NCBI GenBank assembly: GCA_029907715.1
Contig: JARYLI010000001.1
Location: 191,278-238,757, forward strand
Direction of reading: 5' to 3'
Length of the DNA: 47,480 nucleotides
Source of the DNA: Methanothrix sp.
Lineage (GTDB): Archaea > Halobacteriota > Methanosarcinia > Methanotrichales > Methanotrichaceae
Shown here: positions 9,662 to 18,406 of the stretch, piece after piece
Layout of the letters: each line of letters begins with the position of its first letter
How positions within the stretch are numbered: the first letter of the stretch is position 1
Notes under the pieces: model-generated
What the model was told of the DNA's origin: nothing
The model's database searches: none
Seen by the model: the letters and a program-made list of their open reading frames with translations, nothing else
Program-made: the position numbers and the translations under genes

Positions 9662-10302
9662 CCGCTCACCCTCTTCTCAAGTATGCTCTTCATCAGTTCC
9701 CTCTCTTTCTCTGAGAGCTGAGAGTACATCACAGGTGCAAGTGATGACAAACGGTATCCTCCAAGATCTCTGACGAGCACCAGGCTCACCAGTGGTATGT
9801 TGAAGACGGCGTAGATCTTCTCCGCCAGCGTCTCCACCTCCTCAGAGCAGTCGACCGTTCTTCCGAAGATGGAGCTGTACACAGCAACCTCTGCTTCATC
9901 GCTTATCTTCTGATAGCAGAATGGGTACTTGCCGTAGTTCGTCACGTGCTTTATCGCCTTCTTCGCGCTTGTGAAGTCCTTCACGACGAAATGCTCGGAG
10001 GGCGTGGAGAAGTAGTTCAGCCCGTAGACTATCGCTGGAAGTGTTATGTATGCGTAGGAGACGACCCATTCGCATACAGGTATCCCTGCCATTCTCGCCT
10101 TCTCCAGGCATATCGGCACAATGTACGCGTCGAGAACAGCACTGCTGCTGGGAACTGTCCGGATGCCCTCGAACTCGTTCTGCACTATCGTGTAGTATGG
10201 CTCTGTTTTGTAGAAGTAGTTCTCGTTGATGATGTATACGGTTCCATTTTTATTTAACGTATACATAATATTCTTTTTCGGAATAGTGTGACGTTTGTTC
10301 AT
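9658..10302 (-). CDS. RimK-like ATP-grasp N-terminal (RLAN-like) domain protein
   Basis: The protein has about 214 residues and no ATP-grasp core of its own. It matches in general form the N-terminal domain that accompanies RimK-like ligases (strand VYIINENYFYK, segment SVVVKDFT-like HFVVKDFTSAKKAIKH, and the C-terminal VSLVLVRDLGGYRLSSLAPV). It is the first gene of the set and is coupled to the ATP-grasp gene by a TTGA overlap, so the two may act as split halves of one enzyme. I prefer the ATG at 10302 given a TATA box near 10378; a GTG at 10341 and an ATG at 10266 are also possible. The domain name is assigned from memory of family features and context. Confidence 0.6.
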   Translation of the reverse strand: MNKRHTIPKKNIMYTLNKNGTVYIINENYFYKTEPYYTIVQNEFEGIRTVPSSSAVLDAYIVPICLEKARMAGIPVCEWVVSYAYITLPAIVYGLNYFSTPSEHFVVKDFTSAKKAIKHVTNYGKYPFCYQKISDEAEVAVYSSIFGRTVDCSEEVETLAEKIYAVFNIPLVSLVLVRDLGGYRLSSLAPVMYSQLSEKERELMKSILEKRVSG

Positions 10303-10372
10303 ACGGGCGGCCACCAGCTCTGGAAAACAGTCTGGGTGCACTCAGGTGGCCTTATCACCACTCCACTACGGT

Positions 10373-10384
10373 GTTTTTTATAGT
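10373..10384 (-). promoter_or_regulatory. TATA box of the ATP-grasp/GCS2 gene set
   Basis: ACTATAAAAAAC on the minus strand predicts a transcript start near 10350, about 48 bases before the ATG at 10302. No other promoter is obvious down to 7070, in line with one transcript for all four genes. Confidence 0.5.
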
Positions 10385-10407
10385 ATCTACGCTCCATAAG
10401 GAGATCC

Positions 10408-10426
10408 TCGGCACCCAAGGTGCCGA
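10408..10426 (-). terminator. hairpin after the YyaL-like gene
   Basis: TCGGCACC and GGTGCCGA form a perfect 8-bp stem with a 3-nt loop, about 43 bases after the stop of the gene at 10469 and before the next promoter. There is no T-run, so it could also act as an RNA-stabilising hairpin. Confidence 0.45.
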
Positions 10427-10468
10427 ACGGATTTACTGTAGATGTCTTGAGGTATTTAGAGCTTACCC

Positions 10469-12472
10469 CTATGCGCTCTCAGAACCCCTGAATCCTCTCA
10501 CATCGAGAAGCTCGATCATGCTTCCGATATCTGTTGCTGGAAGGCTGCATGTGTATCCGCTGCAGACATATGCCGTGGCCTTCCCATCCGCGGGGCGCAG
10601 GGCTGATGCCCATTCTGGAGGTCGATCCCCGGCGACAACAACTTTTCTCGGCACGTAGACGGACCAGAGGGCGCGAAGCATGGTTTTTGTCCCATCCGCA
10701 TCGCCCAGGATTGCGATCTCATACGAAGGTCCTAGCGCGAGGTCGAGAGCGATCAGTAGTCCGACCTGTGCAGGAAGGGAGTCCATTCTGATGTTCCTGA
10801 AGCTTCCAGAGGCGATCTCCTCCAGATCCGGCCTGCCGAGAAGTTTCCCGAGCAGAAGGAGGTCCATTGTGGCCATCGCATTGCCTGAGGGGATCGCGCC
10901 ATCTCGAACCTCCTTCCGCCGCAGGATGTGATCTCCCTGATCTTCCATGGTGTAATAGAACCCGCCGGCTGGATCGAGGAAGTGGGAGATCATCTCCTCA
11001 CACAGAACCTCAGCTCTGTCAAGATACCTTCTCTCGAAACCGGCCTGGTAAAGCTCAATCAGTCCGAAGATGAGGAATGCGTAATCATCAAGTATCGATA
11101 CCCTGCTGCCATTGTGGGAATGCACAAGCACGCCGCCTCTGTGCATGCTCGATATCACAAAATCCGCTGCAACGGATGCGATGCGGAGCCATCTCTCATC
11201 TCCCAGAACCTGAGCGCCTCTGGAGAATGCTGCTATCATCAATCCGTTCCAGTCAGCAAGCACCTTCTCATCCCTGAAGGGTCTTGCTCTCAGAGACCTC
11301 GCCTCCAGAAGTCTCCTTCTCAAGGGCTCAATGGAGCGCTTGAAATCACCCAGTTCGCCCTTCAGCGAGATCCTTAGCACGTTCCTCCCATTGCTCCCGC
11401 CAGCGGGCTCGAGCACATACGCATCTAGCGCCTTATTCAGATCATCACCAAGAGCATCCTGGAGCTGATCCATTGTCCAGAGATAGTATCCCCCCTCGAT
11501 CCCATCGCTCTCGGCGTCAAGCGCTGAGCAGAACGCACCCTCCGGGGATATCAGCTCCCCAGCGACGAATCCGAGTATCTCATCTGCCACAATCGCGTGA
11601 TCCCTCTTTCCTGTGGCCTGGAATGCCTCCAGATATGCCAACGACATAAGCGCCTGGTCGTAGAGCATCTTCTCGAAGTGTGGCACCCCCCAGCTCGAAT
11701 CAGTTGAGTATCTGTGGAAACCATATGCGAGCTGGTCGTATATGCCGCCGCATCGCATCTCCCTGAGCGTCAGCTCCACCATCTCCAGAGCTTTCATCTC
11801 CCCTGTTCTGTGCCAGTACCTGAGCAGGAACAGCAGATTCTGTGCCAGGGGGAACTTCGGGGCTCTCCCAAACCCTCCGCTGGCCCAGTCGAATATCCCC
11901 GAAATCTCGAGGTAAGCCCTGCTGAGAGTGCTCTCATCCGCATTCTGCACATGGGATTGCACATGTGACTCCATCATGGCGTTCAGCACCCTGGATCCCA
12001 GAGCTGTGAGCTCTGATCTCCGGTTCTTCCAGAGCTCCTCCACCAGCGGTATGAGCTCCCTCAGCCCCATCATACCGAGCCGCCCATCCTTCGGGATATA
12101 TGTGGCTGCAAAAAAGGGAATGCCATCCGGGGACATTATGATCGTCAGAGGCCATCCGCCCCTGCCGGTCATGATCTGGCAGGCCTCCATGTAGATCGCG
12201 TCGATGTCCGGCCTCTCCTCCCTGTCCACCTTCACGCATACAAATGCCCTGTTCAGCATCTCAGCGATCTCCTCGTCCTCAAAGGACTCCCTTGCCATCA
12301 CGTGGCACCAGTGGCAGGTGGAGTATCCTATCGACAGAAATATCGGCCTGTCCTCAGCCCTCGCACGCTCGAAGGCCTCAGGCGACCATGGGTACCAGTC
12401 CACAGGGTTGCATGCATGCTGACGGAGGTAAGGGCTCGACTCTCCAGCGAGACGGTTGGGCTTGCGTTCCAT
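10469..12472 (-). CDS. YyaL-type thioredoxin-domain protein (DUF255 / SPATA20-like)
   Basis: This is a full-length 667-residue member. The N-terminal DUF255 thioredoxin domain has the signature opening [20 protein letters not shown] and the redox motif C53-H-W-C56, followed by [14 protein letters not shown] and GGWPLT. The rest is an (alpha/alpha)6 toroid related to sugar epimerases and glycosidases, with [11 protein letters not shown]. Homologues occur from bacteria to mammals; the biochemical role is not established, and a mixed redox/carbohydrate role is only a guess. It is monocistronic, with the ATG at 12472 divergent from the zinc-finger gene. Confidence 0.9.
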   Translation of the reverse strand: MERKPNRLAGESSPYLRQHACNPVDWYPWSPEAFERARAEDRPIFLSIGYSTCHWCHVMARESFEDEEIAEMLNRAFVCVKVDREERPDIDAIYMEACQIMTGRGGWPLTIIMSPDGIPFFAATYIPKDGRLGMMGLRELIPLVEELWKNRRSELTALGSRVLNAMMESHVQSHVQNADESTLSRAYLEISGIFDWASGGFGRAPKFPLAQNLLFLLRYWHRTGEMKALEMVELTLREMRCGGIYDQLAYGFHRYSTDSSWGVPHFEKMLYDQALMSLAYLEAFQATGKRDHAIVADEILGFVAGELISPEGAFCSALDAESDGIEGGYYLWTMDQLQDALGDDLNKALDAYVLEPAGGSNGRNVLRISLKGELGDFKRSIEPLRRRLLEARSLRARPFRDEKVLADWNGLMIAAFSRGAQVLGDERWLRIASVAADFVISSMHRGGVLVHSHNGSRVSILDDYAFLIFGLIELYQAGFERRYLDRAEVLCEEMISHFLDPAGGFYYTMEDQGDHILRRKEVRDGAIPSGNAMATMDLLLLGKLLGRPDLEEIASGSFRNIRMDSLPAQVGLLIALDLALGPSYEIAILGDADGTKTMLRALWSVYVPRKVVVAGDRPPEWASALRPADGKATAYVCSGYTCSLPATDIGSMIELLDVRGFRGSESA

Positions 12473-12784
12473 ATGAGGTTTAAGGAACCCTTAATGTAAA
12501 TTGTTTTCCATTATTCGGGGTGTGGCTGCGTTTGGATCACAGATCACAATGCTCACCGGGCCCTGAGATCGTGCTATGGGGGGTTTGGGCACAATTCACA
12601 AGGGTAATCGATGCCATCAAAGCGCTTCTACCATGCAATCTGCTTACCCGAATCTATAAACGTCCTCGTCCTCTATCGGCTTCTCGAGATCAAAGCGCTT
12701 CTACCATGCAATCTGCTTATCCGAAGGCCGCCAGTGTTTCCGATGGTCATGTTTTTGTATCATTGTGTAATTAGACATAAAAAC
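12473..12784. other. divergent intergenic region with a duplicated 37-bp element
   Basis: This region separates the YyaL-like gene (minus) from the zinc-finger gene (plus) and so should hold both promoters. It contains a near-perfect direct repeat described in its own entry. No RNA gene is evident. Confidence 0.6.
12616..12725. repeat. 37-bp direct repeat, two copies 73 bp apart
   Basis: Bases 12616-12652 and 12689-12725 match at 36 of 37 positions (ATCAAAGCGCTTCTACCATG and the following 17 bases). Each copy contains a short inner palindrome AAGCGCTT. The first copy is followed by a TATA-like CTATAAAC. It may be a duplicated promoter or regulator site upstream of the zinc-finger/pcm operon, or a small dispersed repeat. 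Confidence 0.85.
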
Positions 12785-13345
12785 ATGGAAGGTGACATAA
12801 TCTGCCCTGCCTGCGACTCCGCAACTGAGCACACTGTTTTGCATGCGGGCAGGGATCTCTTGGTGAGGTGTGAGGTGTGTGGCACTGTGCACTCGGTGAC
12901 ATCTCATCATTTGAGGATGACCCCTTTGAAGGTTATCGTGAGCTCCGGGCCGAGCTCGAGGGTGTACCGCGTAAGTGTTCCTCAAAATGACATGCTCTCG
13001 GTCGGCTCTGAGATAGTGGTCGATGATGGGCGGAGCGATGTTGTCGTTGCGGAGGTAACTGCGATCGAGACGGAAAGAAGGGTTAGCTACGCACTTGCAA
13101 AGGATGTGAAATGCGTATGGGCGAGGGCCGTTGATGATGTTTTGGTCAAGATCTCCGTGTACAGAGCTGGCAGGACGAGATCTTTCAGGATCATGACGAA
13201 GGGAGACGAGGTTTTCTCGGTCGGAGATGTCAGGGATGTCGAGGGTATCAGGTACAGAATAGTGAAGATCAAGGGGCGTGACGGGGGATTTCCGGAGAGT
13301 TCCGAGGCCAGAGACATCGTGAGGGTATGGGGGCGGCAGCTTTGA
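12785..13345 (+). CDS. HVO_0476-like zinc-finger protein
   Basis: This 186-residue protein starts with a four-cysteine zinc ribbon (C7-x2-C10 and C29-x2-C32; [14 protein letters not shown]). Beta-rich segments follow ([33 protein letters not shown]) that look like a small nucleic-acid-binding or OB-like fold. It fits the conserved archaeal HVO_0476 family of unknown role. I chose the ATG at 12785 because the frame upstream is low-quality and crosses the duplicated element. Its end overlaps the start of pcm by 19 bases, so the two are co-translated. Confidence 0.75.
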   Translation: MEGDIICPACDSATEHTVLHAGRDLLVRCEVCGTVHSVTSHHLRMTPLKVIVSSGPSSRVYRVSVPQNDMLSVGSEIVVDDGRSDVVVAEVTAIETERRVSYALAKDVKCVWARAVDDVLVKISVYRAGRTRSFRIMTKGDEVFSVGDVRDVEGIRYRIVKIKGRDGGFPESSEARDIVRVWGRQL

Positions 13346-13974
13346 GGAAGGAGAGGCTCATCGAGAGCCTCAGGAACTACGTGAGCGAAAGGGTTGTGGA
13401 GGCGATGTCGAGGGTGCCCAGGGAGCTCTTCGTTCCTGATGAGCTCAGGCCCATGGCGTATGAGGACCGCCCTCTCCCCATAGGCTACGGCCAGACGATA
13501 TCCGCGCCGCATATGGTGGCGATAATGTGCGATCTGCTCGATCTGCATGAGGGCATGAAGGTCCTCGAGGTCGGAGGCGGCTGTGGATATCATGCTGCTG
13601 TGATGGCGGAGCTGGTTGGCCCATCTGGCCACGTCTACTCGGTGGAGCGCATCCCAGAGCTGGTCGAGATTGCACGCCGGAATCTCGAGAGGGCGGGTTA
13701 CAGAAATGTTAGCATGATCGCTGGAGATGGGAGTCTGGGGTACAGGGAGCAGGCGCCATATGACAGGATAAGCGTCGCAGCATCCGCGCCGGATATACCT
13801 GAGCCGCTGAAGGAGCAGCTCAGGCCAGGCGGAAGAATGGTTATCCCCGTCGGCTCATACTCACAGGACCTTCTTGTCGTTACAAAGAATCATGATATAA
13901 GGGTCGAGCGGGCCATGGGCGTCATATTCGTTCCACTCATAGGGGAGTACGGCTTTAAGGACTCGTTCTGGTGA
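13327..13974 (+). CDS. pcm: protein-L-isoaspartate O-methyltransferase
   Basis: This 215-residue SAM-dependent methyltransferase repairs proteins by methylating L-isoaspartyl residues. Family marks are the pre-domain [28 protein letters not shown], motif [17 protein letters not shown], motif [19 protein letters not shown] and motif [14 protein letters not shown]. The length is normal. The start overlaps the zinc-finger gene. Confidence 0.93.
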   Translation: MGAAALRKERLIESLRNYVSERVVEAMSRVPRELFVPDELRPMAYEDRPLPIGYGQTISAPHMVAIMCDLLDLHEGMKVLEVGGGCGYHAAVMAELVGPSGHVYSVERIPELVEIARRNLERAGYRNVSMIAGDGSLGYREQAPYDRISVAASAPDIPEPLKEQLRPGGRMVIPVGSYSQDLLVVTKNHDIRVERAMGVIFVPLIGEYGFKDSFW

Positions 13975-14133
13975 GATGCACAGCATCTGTTAGCTTACCC
14001 CAAAGATGTGCATGCTGATTCTCAGATCTCTTCCACGAGCGTCTCAAACATCCGGATGCACTCTGCACATGCGCTTGCAGATCACTCGTCGCCGGATTGC
14101 TGTTTTGAGATGATTTTGAAATTCAAATCAGAT

Positions 14134-15075
14134 TCAGAACACCACCCGCCCTATCCCTCTCGAGTATCCGGGGATCGAAGCAGGTGCATCCTGGATCCCT
14201 GTGCTCGTCTGTGCTGATGGGGCAGAGACAGGCGAATACGACACAGGAACAGGCTGCCCTGTTGGAATCCCCACGATCGTGGGTGCGGCAGAGACCGTGC
14301 CGAGCCAGACCTTGGCTGATACCTGGCTGAATGTGTATCCTGGGGCAACGGCTGTTATCACATAGTACCCTGATGGCAGATCCATGCCGTAGTAGCCCAG
14401 CATATCAGTGTTTATGGTGAAGCTTCCGCCCTCCCCTCCGGAGATTATGACCCTCGCCCAGGGGATGCCGGCGCCGTTCTGGTCAACCACCCGCCCGACC
14501 AGGCTGTATGTCGTGGGGTACCTCCCCGGGTCGACCAGCACCGAGACGTTGTTTGTGAGAAGCCCGCCCACCCTCATGACGTAGAGATGGGATACGAGAA
14601 GATCGGCATGTGCTCCTGTTATCCTGTACCACCCGGGCATCATGAGACCTGTTGAGTAAACCATCCTGCCGTTATCGTAAAGCAGGAGATTGCCTGGAAC
14701 TGATGTGCGCACCCAGAGTATGATCGGGTCTCCGAGAATCACAGATGCCCTGGTCGTGAGCATGCCGCCCTGCTGAACATATAGAATGTTCGGCAGCCTC
14801 AGCTCATCCTTTATGGTCAGCCCCTCTGCAATGGGATCCATCCTCTCGATAACCATCTGCTGAGAATCAAATGGAGCATACGGGTCCCAATCAGGTCGCT
14901 CCACAGCAAATGGGTTCAGGTAATCTGGCTCAACAGTCGTGACGGCCTGCTGCGGCGTGCTCCATGGGGTCAGCCAGTCAGGCTGCTTCGTTCCGGCAGC
15001 CCCAAAAGCCTGGCAGGAGCCCGCGATGAGATTTAGCAGAATCGCGAGCAGAATTACGTGCTTTACATGATCCAT
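14134..15075 (-). CDS. secreted protein with carboxypeptidase-regulatory-like domain
   Basis: The 313-residue protein has a Sec-type signal peptide (residues 1-23, HVILLAILLNLIAGSCQAFG) and then a Pro/Trp/Asp-rich stretch. A beta-rich middle follows (GDPIILWVRTSVPGNLLLYD) and then a carboxypeptidase-regulatory/Cna-B-like module near residues 195-270 (LVGRVVDQNGAGIPWARVII, DLPSGYYVITAVAPGY). No catalytic residues are visible. It is an exported, probably surface-bound protein of unknown role. A leader of about 10 bases with GGGGAC precedes the ATG. Confidence 0.75.
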   Translation of the reverse strand: MDHVKHVILLAILLNLIAGSCQAFGAAGTKQPDWLTPWSTPQQAVTTVEPDYLNPFAVERPDWDPYAPFDSQQMVIERMDPIAEGLTIKDELRLPNILYVQQGGMLTTRASVILGDPIILWVRTSVPGNLLLYDNGRMVYSTGLMMPGWYRITGAHADLLVSHLYVMRVGGLLTNNVSVLVDPGRYPTTYSLVGRVVDQNGAGIPWARVIISGGEGGSFTINTDMLGYYGMDLPSGYYVITAVAPGYTFSQVSAKVWLGTVSAAPTIVGIPTGQPVPVSYSPVSAPSAQTSTGIQDAPASIPGYSRGIGRVVF

Positions 15076-15109
15076 ACTGAGTCCCCAGCAGAGTATGGAA
15101 TGCTGGGAG

Positions 15110-15118
15110 ATAAATATT
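15110..15118 (-). promoter_or_regulatory. TATA box of the secreted-protein gene at 15075
   Basis: AATATTTAT on the minus strand lies about 39 bases before the ATG at 15075, placing the transcript start roughly 10-13 bases ahead of it. Confidence 0.45.
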
Positions 15119-15238
15119 GCGTGATGTCATGAATGTTCAAGAGGGCAGTACAGCACTGCGTTCAGCGAACTGCCATCGATGCCATATCAGCACATGATAA
15201 ACCTTGCAGATCCGTTCTGCCTACTCACAGCATTCATT

Positions 15239-16588
15239 TCAGCAATCGAACGCATGGGGGCCGCATGTTCTGGACGGCTCTGATCTGCAGCTGAATTCAT
15301 GGCATTCAGAGGATGAGCCTCTATCGGGCCATACGTAGATGTATATGTAGTTCGACCAGTCGGTTGTGCAGTAGGCCAGTATGTGCCATCCGATCTCCTC
15401 GCCGTAGAACCATGTCGGGAACCAGCCTGTGGTCTTGTAGCCGAAGCCCTTCACACTTGGCGAGCAGTAGTATCCCCTGGGGAAGCTGCCACATGGAGCC
15501 CATTCATACGACCAGTATTTTCCGGGACGCATGATGTGCGACCACAGCGGGAGCCACTCGCCCTGAACAACACCGGCTGCTGTGACAAGCTTGTTCGGCC
15601 ACACCTGTATATAATATTCGTTGCAGCCGCATCTCTTCTCCGGACATCTGCAGGATGCCGTTCGGGGAAATACGGGATTGAGGCCTGCATAACATCCATC
15701 TTCTGAGCATCCTGGATAGATCTTGCTCGAGTCGGGCAGGATCAGCTGCTCGGTGTTCACATCAGGAGGCGTCGGTGCGCCCTGGATGCTGGATTCGGAG
15801 CCCGAATGGAGAGACTGGATTACATTTGAGTTCTGGACGTTGGAGACTGACTGTACTATGTTTGTGTTCGACTGTATCACAGATGACGGCCAGACATAGA
15901 TGTAGACGTAGTTCGACCAGCCGTTGCAGTGGTAGCTGACGATGTGCCAGCCAGGAGCGTCTCCGTAGAACCAGCCGCGCTTGAACCCCGGCCACGACCA
16001 GCCCCACCACCGGACCTTTGGGGCCGAGCTTGATGGATACCATTCATAAGTGTACAGGTTCCCTGCGGAGGCTACCTGCGCCCATAGTGGCAGATACCCG
16101 CCAAGCCGGCAGCCGCCCACCGTTTTGAGCCCTGAGGACGTCTGCACGTAAAGCCTGTTTCCGGACGTCGATGAGCCTGGCCAGTGCCAGACACCACTTG
16201 GATCAAATGAAAGACCTGCAGGGGGTGTGGCTGAGCTGAAGTCGAGGCTCCCATCAGGCTGGAAGCTCTCTGCGCTCGGCTCCTGCAGCTTCAGATCCGT
16301 CGGGGTCATACGCTCTGCATAAGGCCCCTCTATCTCAGGAGCTGCTGAAAATCCGCCGAGGATGTTCTCAAGGCTGCTCCAGGGCTGCTGGTCTGGCAGC
16401 TGCGAGCCTGTTGATGGTGGTTGAGATCCAGGATACTGCGTGCTCTGCGGGTAGCCCTGCCCGCTCATCGCTGATGGGCTGTCGAGAGGTGTAAAATCGG
16501 AATAACCCTGAACACCACCATCGCCTATGGCACCGAAGGCGACATTGATGAGCGCAAACGCGATAAGGATACAGGCATAGAGCTTCAA
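15239..16588 (-). CDS. secreted protein with two Trp/Tyr-rich ~90-residue repeats
   Basis: A signal peptide (KLYACILIAFALINVAFG) is followed by a Ser/Pro/Gln-rich linker. Two related modules come next; counted from an ATG at 16636 they span residues 162-250 and 341-437. Both share the order YxQ-LPLW-YxYEW-GWFxxFYGxxxGWHIxxYxxxxWSNYxYIYVWP. A cysteine-rich stretch precedes the second module and the C-terminus holds four more cysteines. I do not recognise the module. The TTG at 16588 is preferred, because a strong TATA box at 16638-16650 would start transcription downstream of the ATG at 16636. It may be an envelope or adhesion protein. Confidence 0.7.
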   Translation of the reverse strand: MKLYACILIAFALINVAFGAIGDGGVQGYSDFTPLDSPSAMSGQGYPQSTQYPGSQPPSTGSQLPDQQPWSSLENILGGFSAAPEIEGPYAERMTPTDLKLQEPSAESFQPDGSLDFSSATPPAGLSFDPSGVWHWPGSSTSGNRLYVQTSSGLKTVGGCRLGGYLPLWAQVASAGNLYTYEWYPSSSAPKVRWWGWSWPGFKRGWFYGDAPGWHIVSYHCNGWSNYVYIYVWPSSVIQSNTNIVQSVSNVQNSNVIQSLHSGSESSIQGAPTPPDVNTEQLILPDSSKIYPGCSEDGCYAGLNPVFPRTASCRCPEKRCGCNEYYIQVWPNKLVTAAGVVQGEWLPLWSHIMRPGKYWSYEWAPCGSFPRGYYCSPSVKGFGYKTTGWFPTWFYGEEIGWHILAYCTTDWSNYIYIYVWPDRGSSSECHEFSCRSEPSRTCGPHAFDC

Positions 16589-16637
16589 CGTGACCCCGAC
16601 CTCATATGCTACTCCGAGACAATATGAGCACTTCATC

Positions 16638-16650
16638 TATATATATTTTG
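16638..16650 (-). promoter_or_regulatory. TATA box, decides start of the Trp/Tyr-repeat gene
   Basis: AAAATATATATAG on the minus strand abuts the ATG at 16636. Archaeal transcription starts about 25 bases downstream of TATA, near 16617, so that ATG is not in the transcript and the TTG at 16588 becomes the likely start. Confidence 0.5.
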
Positions 16651-16770
16651 GGAGGGGCCCGGTGTTCCTGGAACCCAGCTCGAACCTCGCGACCGGAAAC
16701 CACACGAGTGGAGAAGCTGAACGGTTACCGCTCAAAAGAGGATCCGACAGTATCGCATGTTGTATAAAAG

Positions 16771-16868
16771 CGCCGAGGGTGAGATTCGAACTCACGAGAC
16801 TCTTTCGAGTCACCAGCTATCCAGGAGGTTCACTCCAGGCTGGCGCCCTACCACTAGACGACCTCGGC
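16771..16868 (-). tRNA. tRNA-Ser (anticodon GGA) with a 14-nt intron
   Basis: The 98-base gene folds as a cloverleaf. The acceptor stem is GCCGAGG/CCTCGGC with discriminator G73. The D-arm is GTCTAGTGGTAGGGC, the anticodon stem CCAGC/GCTGG, the long variable arm GACTC-GAAA-GAGTC and the T-arm GTGAGTTCGAATCTCAC. The anticodon loop is 21 nt; removing 14 nt (16819-16832) leaves CTGGAGA with anticodon GGA. The long variable arm and G73 fit serine. Exon GGAG can pair with intron CTCC, as in a bulge-helix-bulge splice site. CCA is not encoded; CTTTTATA follows. It begins one base after the cbf5 stop and is probably co-transcribed with it. Confidence 0.88.
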
Positions 16869-16869
16869 A

Positions 16870-17883
16870 TTACTGCTTCCAGCGTCTCGGGTAAACACCC
16901 GGATCCATTATCACCCTTTCGGTCGATGCGATTATGCCGGTCTTTGCAGCCACCATCTCGTCGCTCGAGAGCCTGGCCCTGCCGATAGCAACCGCCTCGC
17001 CCTTGAGGGTGTATATAACAACGAAATCGCCCCTGTTTATATCTGTTTCCAGGCTCAGGAGACCCGGAGCTGCCAGGGGTGCTCCGTGACAGATCGCATC
17101 AACCGCGTTATCTGATATTACGAGGCCGGGGAGATGCCTGAGGGCCCTCTCGACCGGCATAACAGCCCTCCGGAGCGCGCTCTCATCCCCGCTCTCGCGC
17201 CAGATCTCGTATGCATCTTTGAGATTGTGCAGCGTGACGAGAGTATCATCCTCCGCGAACGGCCCCGCCTTTGTCCTTCGCAGTTCCTCCATGTTCGCGC
17301 CGCATCCGAGAGCGAGCCCCATGTCATAACAGAGCTTTCTGATGTACGTACCGGCCTCGCATCCCACCCTCATCAGCACTCTCTGACCCTCGATCTCCAG
17401 GACCTCGATGTAGTATATCTTCCTGGTACGCAGATTTCTGGCGACGCTCGACTTCAGTGGTGGCCTCTGGTATATCTCACCCGTGAACTCCTCACAAACC
17501 TGTAGTATCTTCTTCCGGGGAACCTGCTCATGTGTCCTCATCAGACAGACGTACTCCTTGCCGGCTGTGAGCAGAAACTCCACAACCCGCGTCGCATCGC
17601 CGGTTAGCACAGGGAGCACACCAGTCACTCTCGGGTCCAGAGTGCCGCTGTGCCCGGCCTTCTCAATCCCCAGGATCCTCTTGACCCACGCGACGACCTC
17701 GTGGCTTGTCGGCCCTGAGGGCTTGTCGAGATTTATTGCGCCAAGCCTGAGGTGCTCCGGGAGCGGTCTCTTCTCAGGGAAACAGCCGTAGGATGGGTCT
17801 GTGGACCCCTCACGCCTCACCACTCTTTCCCTGACACGATCTGCAGGGAGCCGGGCTCTGGGTGTCTCTGATCGTGGTATCAT
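16870..17883 (-). CDS. truB: tRNA/rRNA pseudouridine synthase Cbf5 (TruB family)
   Basis: The catalytic aspartate lies in GHSGTLDPRVTGVL (Asp83 of this reading). LDKPSGPTSHEVVAWVK is typical, and the C-terminal PUA domain spans about the last 80 residues (GAPLAAPGLLSL, GEAVAIGRARLSSDEM). In archaea Cbf5 makes tRNA Psi55 and, with H/ACA guide RNAs, rRNA pseudouridines. I chose the ATG at 17883, four bases after the cmk stop; an upstream ATG at 17913 would overlap cmk. It is the last protein gene of the ribosomal block and is followed at once by a tRNA gene. Confidence 0.92.
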   Translation of the reverse strand: MIPRSETPRARLPADRVRERVVRREGSTDPSYGCFPEKRPLPEHLRLGAINLDKPSGPTSHEVVAWVKRILGIEKAGHSGTLDPRVTGVLPVLTGDATRVVEFLLTAGKEYVCLMRTHEQVPRKKILQVCEEFTGEIYQRPPLKSSVARNLRTRKIYYIEVLEIEGQRVLMRVGCEAGTYIRKLCYDMGLALGCGANMEELRRTKAGPFAEDDTLVTLHNLKDAYEIWRESGDESALRRAVMPVERALRHLPGLVISDNAVDAICHGAPLAAPGLLSLETDINRGDFVVIYTLKGEAVAIGRARLSSDEMVAAKTGIIASTERVIMDPGVYPRRWKQ

Positions 17884-17887
17884 AATC

Positions 17888-18406
17888 TCATCTAAGCGCC
17901 CTGACAGCTGCAAGTGCTATCGATAGAGTGCCCTTCTCATCCCATCTGCCCGTGTCGATTATGAGATCGTATACGCTCAGATCGTTGAGGTCTATGTTGT
18001 AGTACATCCTGTATCTTCTGGCCTCGCACTCCTCCCGCGCCCTGGCCTCGGAGAGGGCCTCCTCAAGGGACTTGTTCTCCCTCTTTGCTATCCTGCTTGC
18101 CCTCACGCTCAGTGAGGTCTTGAGCATGATCTTCAGATCTGCATCAAGCATGTGACCCGCAAGCCTGCCCTCGAAGATCCCGCTGCCGTTCTTCGCCAGG
18201 CTCCGCTGTGCATCATCGATCATGTAATCGATCTCGGGCCCCTGCTCTGCAAGCCTCCCGAGCTCCTTCAGCGAGAGGCCACGTTCGGCTGCGATTCTCC
18301 TGAAGAGATCACCTGAGTTGACCCATCTCAGGCCGAGCGCCTCGGAGAGACCCCTCGCAAGCGTGCTCGTTCCAGAGCCCGGTGGACCGCTGATTGTTAT
18401 GATCAT
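17888..18406 (-). CDS. cmk: cytidylate kinase (archaeal type)
   Basis: This 172-residue P-loop kinase has the archaeal variant GPPGSGTST (residues 7-15). It also has VNSGDLFRRIA, FEGRLAGHM and the lid YRMYYNIDLNDLSVYDLIIDT. It phosphorylates CMP and dCMP. It overlaps the upstream membrane-protein gene by four bases, the usual position next to secY and cbf5 in euryarchaea. Confidence 0.93.
   Translation of the reverse strand: MIITISGPPGSGTSTLARGLSEALGLRWVNSGDLFRRIAAERGLSLKELGRLAEQGPEIDYMIDDAQRSLAKNGSGIFEGRLAGHMLDADLKIMLKTSLSVRASRIAKRENKSLEEALSEARAREECEARRYRMYYNIDLNDLSVYDLIIDTGRWDEKGTLSIALAAVRALR

Noticed and set aside
16771-16868. Reading the tRNA as tRNA-Gly(TCC) or Glu because of its short D-arm
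   Set aside because: The long variable arm with a 5-bp stem, G73 and anticodon GGA after intron removal fit serine better.
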